Below are positions 6,161 to 7,567 of a DNA stretch of 7,567 bases, piece after piece. This DNA comes from an uncultured Butyrivibrio sp. (GTDB lineage Bacteria > Bacillota > Clostridia > Lachnospirales > Lachnospiraceae). The number at the start of each line of letters is the position of its first letter. Position 1 is the first letter of the stretch. The stretch covers positions 1,823 to 9,389 of the forward strand of contig CAJTON010000042.1 of NCBI GenBank assembly GCA_910577605.1. Direction: 5' to 3'. A program made the translations under genes and the position numbers. The notes under the pieces are model-generated. The model was given only the letters and a program-made list of their open reading frames with translations. It was not told the DNA's origin and did not search any database.

Positions 6161-6810
6161 ATGGCATACAGCATAGCGATAGACGGTCCGGCGGGAGCCG
6201 GAAAAAGCACGATAGCGAAAATAGCGGCGGAAAAACTGGGATTTACTTATGTGGATACGGGGGCGATGTTCCGTGCGATGGCGGTTTATTTTATAGACAG
6301 GGGAATTGACGTAAAAAACGCGGAATCCGTAGGAGAGGCGGTGGGAAATGTTGAAGTTTCCATCGAATATGAGGACGGCGTGCAGCAGATAATATTGAAC
6401 GGGGATAATGTGACAAAAAGGCTGCGCGACGAGGAGGTCGGAAAGACCGCGTCCGCGGTCGCGGTATATCCTTCGGTCAGGGAAAAGCTTCTTGAGCTGC
6501 AAAGAAAGCTTGCGGCGGAGCTTAACGTGGTTATGGACGGAAGGGATATAGGGACCTGCGTGCTGCCGGACGCGACCTGCAAAATTTATCTGACCGCGGG
6601 TGTGGATTTGCGGAGCTTAGGGAAAAGGGCGAGGAACCCGATATTGAGGAGATAAAGCGCGACATCGCGGAGCGCGATTACAGGGATATGCACAGGGATA
6701 CCGCGCCGCTTAAGCAGGCGGAGGACGCGGTGCTCGTGGACTCGTCGGATATGGGGATCGAAGAGGTCGCGGCGGCGATAATACAGGAATTTGAACGTAA
6801 AGCGAGGTAG
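6161..6810 (+). pseudogene. cmk: Cytidylate kinase, disrupted by a frameshifting deletion near 6613
   Basis: Cmk phosphorylates CMP and dCMP with ATP, feeding RNA, DNA and CDP-lipid synthesis. GGAGGG (6151-6156) supports the ATG at 6161. Codons 1-151 are good Cmk sequence: P-loop GPAGAGKST (9-17), YVDTGAMFRA (30-39), VMDGRDIGT (124-132), DATCKIYLTAGVDLR (137-151). The frame then runs into unrelated SLGKRARNPILRR and a TAA at 6653-6655. The true C-terminal part continues in the frame one base back, from about 6613 to the TAG at 6808: ELREKGEEPDIEEIKRDIAE, the substrate-binding ERDYRDMHR motif, then TAPLKQAEDAVLVDSSDMG. Against E. coli Cmk (recalled, about 227 residues), six residues of the basic LID segment (an AxRRxx-like stretch) plus one base, 19 nt in all, are missing. 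Repaired, the protein would be about 222 residues. Codon choice and conservation are intact on both sides, so the break is very recent or is a sequence error. As given, the product would be a 164-residue truncated protein lacking the CMP-site arginines. Confidence 0.88.
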
Positions 6811-6817
6811 TGTCTTG
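6804..6817 (+). promoter_or_regulatory. Ribosome binding site and TTG start of ispH
   Basis: GAGGT (6804-6808) overlaps the end of the cmk reading frame (TAG 6808-6810) and lies 6 nt before the TTG at 6815. Starting at TTG puts the first conserved cysteine of IspH at residue 12, as in E. coli. The alternative GTG at 6821 is 12 nt from the same site and would shorten the protein by two residues, so TTG is preferred. Confidence 0.6.
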
Positions 6818-7567
6818 GAAGTGATCACGGCGTCTACGGCGGGCTTTTGCTTCGGCGTAAAAAGAGCGGTCGATACGGTGTACGGACAGCTTTCGGGAGG
6901 CAGGGTATACACCTACGGACCGATAATCCACAACGAGGAAGTGGTGAAGGATCTTGAAAAAAAGGGCGTTTCGGTCCTTAACGGTCCGGAGGACATACGA
7001 AAAGCCGCTCCAGGCACGGTGGTCATAAGGGCGCACGGAGTGCCGGAGGAGATATATGAGTGCATAAAAAGCGCGGGGCATACGCTTGTGGACGCGACCT
7101 GCCCCTTTGTCCTCAAGATCCATAAAATAGTGAGGGAGGCCGCAAAAAGGGGTGAGTATGTAATAATCGTGGGGGACGGCGCTCATCCTGAGATACAGGG
7201 AATAAAAAGCTGCGTTCCAGATAAAAGCACAGTTATAGCCGACGAAAAGGAGGCGGAATTTTTTGTAAAAAATTCCCCCGAAAGGGATGAAAGGCTGTGT
7301 ATCGTGGCTCAGACCACATACAATTTCAATAAGTTTAAAGATATAGTTGAAATTTTCCGAAAAAACAGTTATTATGTTAATGTGTTGAATACTATATGTA
7401 GCGCTACAGAAGAGAGACAGAGCGAGGCTGCCGACATTGCGGACAAGGTTGACGCCGTGATCGTTATAGGCGGAAAAAACAGCTCTAACACACAGAAGCT
7501 TTATGAAATATGCAAAAGCCGCTGTGCGGATACATTTTATATTCAAACTTTGGCTGATATGGATTTT
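6815..7567 (+). CDS. ispH: 4-hydroxy-3-methylbut-2-enyl diphosphate reductase (3' end missing)
   Basis: IspH (LytB) is the last enzyme of the MEP pathway. It reduces HMBPP to IPP and DMAPP with a [4Fe-4S] cluster in the cytoplasm. The window holds 251 residues, and the frame is open to the right edge. The three cluster cysteines are in place: C12 (AGFCFGV), C96 (DATCPF) and C195 (NTICSATEERQ). Substrate-site residues are also visible: H39 (GPIIHN), H74 (RAHGV), H124 and E126 (GDGAHPEIQG), T167/T168 (AQTTYN), and the S223-S224-N225 triad (GGKNSSN). These match E. coli numbering within about two residues. A normal enzyme ends some 30-40 residues further on. In many Firmicutes ispH is followed by or fused to an S1 RNA-binding-domain protein (rpsA-like), which cannot be tested here. 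It starts 4 nt after the cmk stop in the original reading frame, so the two were probably translationally coupled. This is the only frame that explains the right end; it has no ATG start. Confidence 0.96.
   Translation, partial: MEVITASTAGFCFGVKRAVDTVYGQLSGGRVYTYGPIIHNEEVVKDLEKKGVSVLNGPEDIRKAAPGTVVIRAHGVPEEIYECIKSAGHTLVDATCPFVLKIHKIVREAAKRGEYVIIVGDGAHPEIQGIKSCVPDKSTVIADEKEAEFFVKNSPERDERLCIVAQTTYNFNKFKDIVEIFRKNSYYVNVLNTICSATEERQSEAADIADKVDAVIVIGGKNSSNTQKLYEICKSRCADTFYIQTLADMDF

Noticed and set aside
6608..6640. Programmed ribosomal frameshift in cmk as an explanation for the two frames
   Set aside because: No good X-XXY-YYZ slippery heptamer lies in the correct frame; the GGGAAAAGGG stretch would require mismatched re-pairing. 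A slip would also not restore the missing basic LID residues, so a deletion explains the data better.
6710..7546. Open frame of 278 codons on the - strand, opposite ispH
   Set aside because: The + strand encodes IspH with all cluster cysteines and substrate residues. The antisense translation has no recognisable domain and arises from the codon use of ispH.
1..7567. Mobile elements, CRISPR arrays, tRNA or rRNA genes, defence or toxin-antitoxin systems
   Set aside because: No transposase-like product, spaced direct repeats, tRNA-like cloverleaf or defence-family motif was seen. The genes fill nearly the whole window with metabolic and regulatory functions.

Overview
The window looks like chromosomal DNA of an anaerobic member of the Clostridia (Bacillota), probably a gut-type, butyrate-forming lineage of the Oscillospiraceae/Ruminococcaceae kind. 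The reasons are the acyl-CoA dehydrogenase-etfB-etfA order, the strong purine-rich Shine-Dalgarno sequences, the use of GTG and TTG starts, the intermediate base composition, and the Firmicute-type cmk-ispH neighbourhood. The genus cannot be read from the sequence. All real genes lie on the + strand.

Region 1 (1-2993) is the 3' part of an energy-metabolism operon: a butyryl-CoA dehydrogenase-like acyl-CoA dehydrogenase cut by the left edge, then etfB and etfA. The three products should form a dehydrogenase-electron transfer flavoprotein complex. In clostridia this complex reduces crotonyl-CoA with NADH and can bifurcate electrons to ferredoxin.

Region 2 (2994-3117) is the only sizeable intergenic gap. 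It holds a stem with a T-rich 3' side that probably ends the etf transcript. Right after it is a possible promoter whose spacer is filled by a perfect inverted repeat.

Region 3 (3118-7567) reads as one tightly packed unit: a short DUF362 protein, a MurR/RpiR-family regulator, a BaiN/HI0933-type flavoprotein, cytidylate kinase (cmk) and ispH, which is cut by the right edge. Most gaps are 4-23 nt and several ribosome binding sites overlap the end of the gene before. The flavoprotein-cmk-ispH part resembles a housekeeping neighbourhood seen in Clostridia, joining pyrimidine nucleotide supply to isoprenoid precursor synthesis.

The most notable anomaly is in cmk. Its N-terminal 151 codons and its C-terminal part are both well conserved but lie in different frames. 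Compared with the family, about 19 nt are missing at the junction near 6613, so the gene as given is broken. Because cmk is normally important or essential, this is either a real recent lesion or a sequencing/assembly error. I saw no mobile element, CRISPR array, RNA gene or clearly new multi-gene system.
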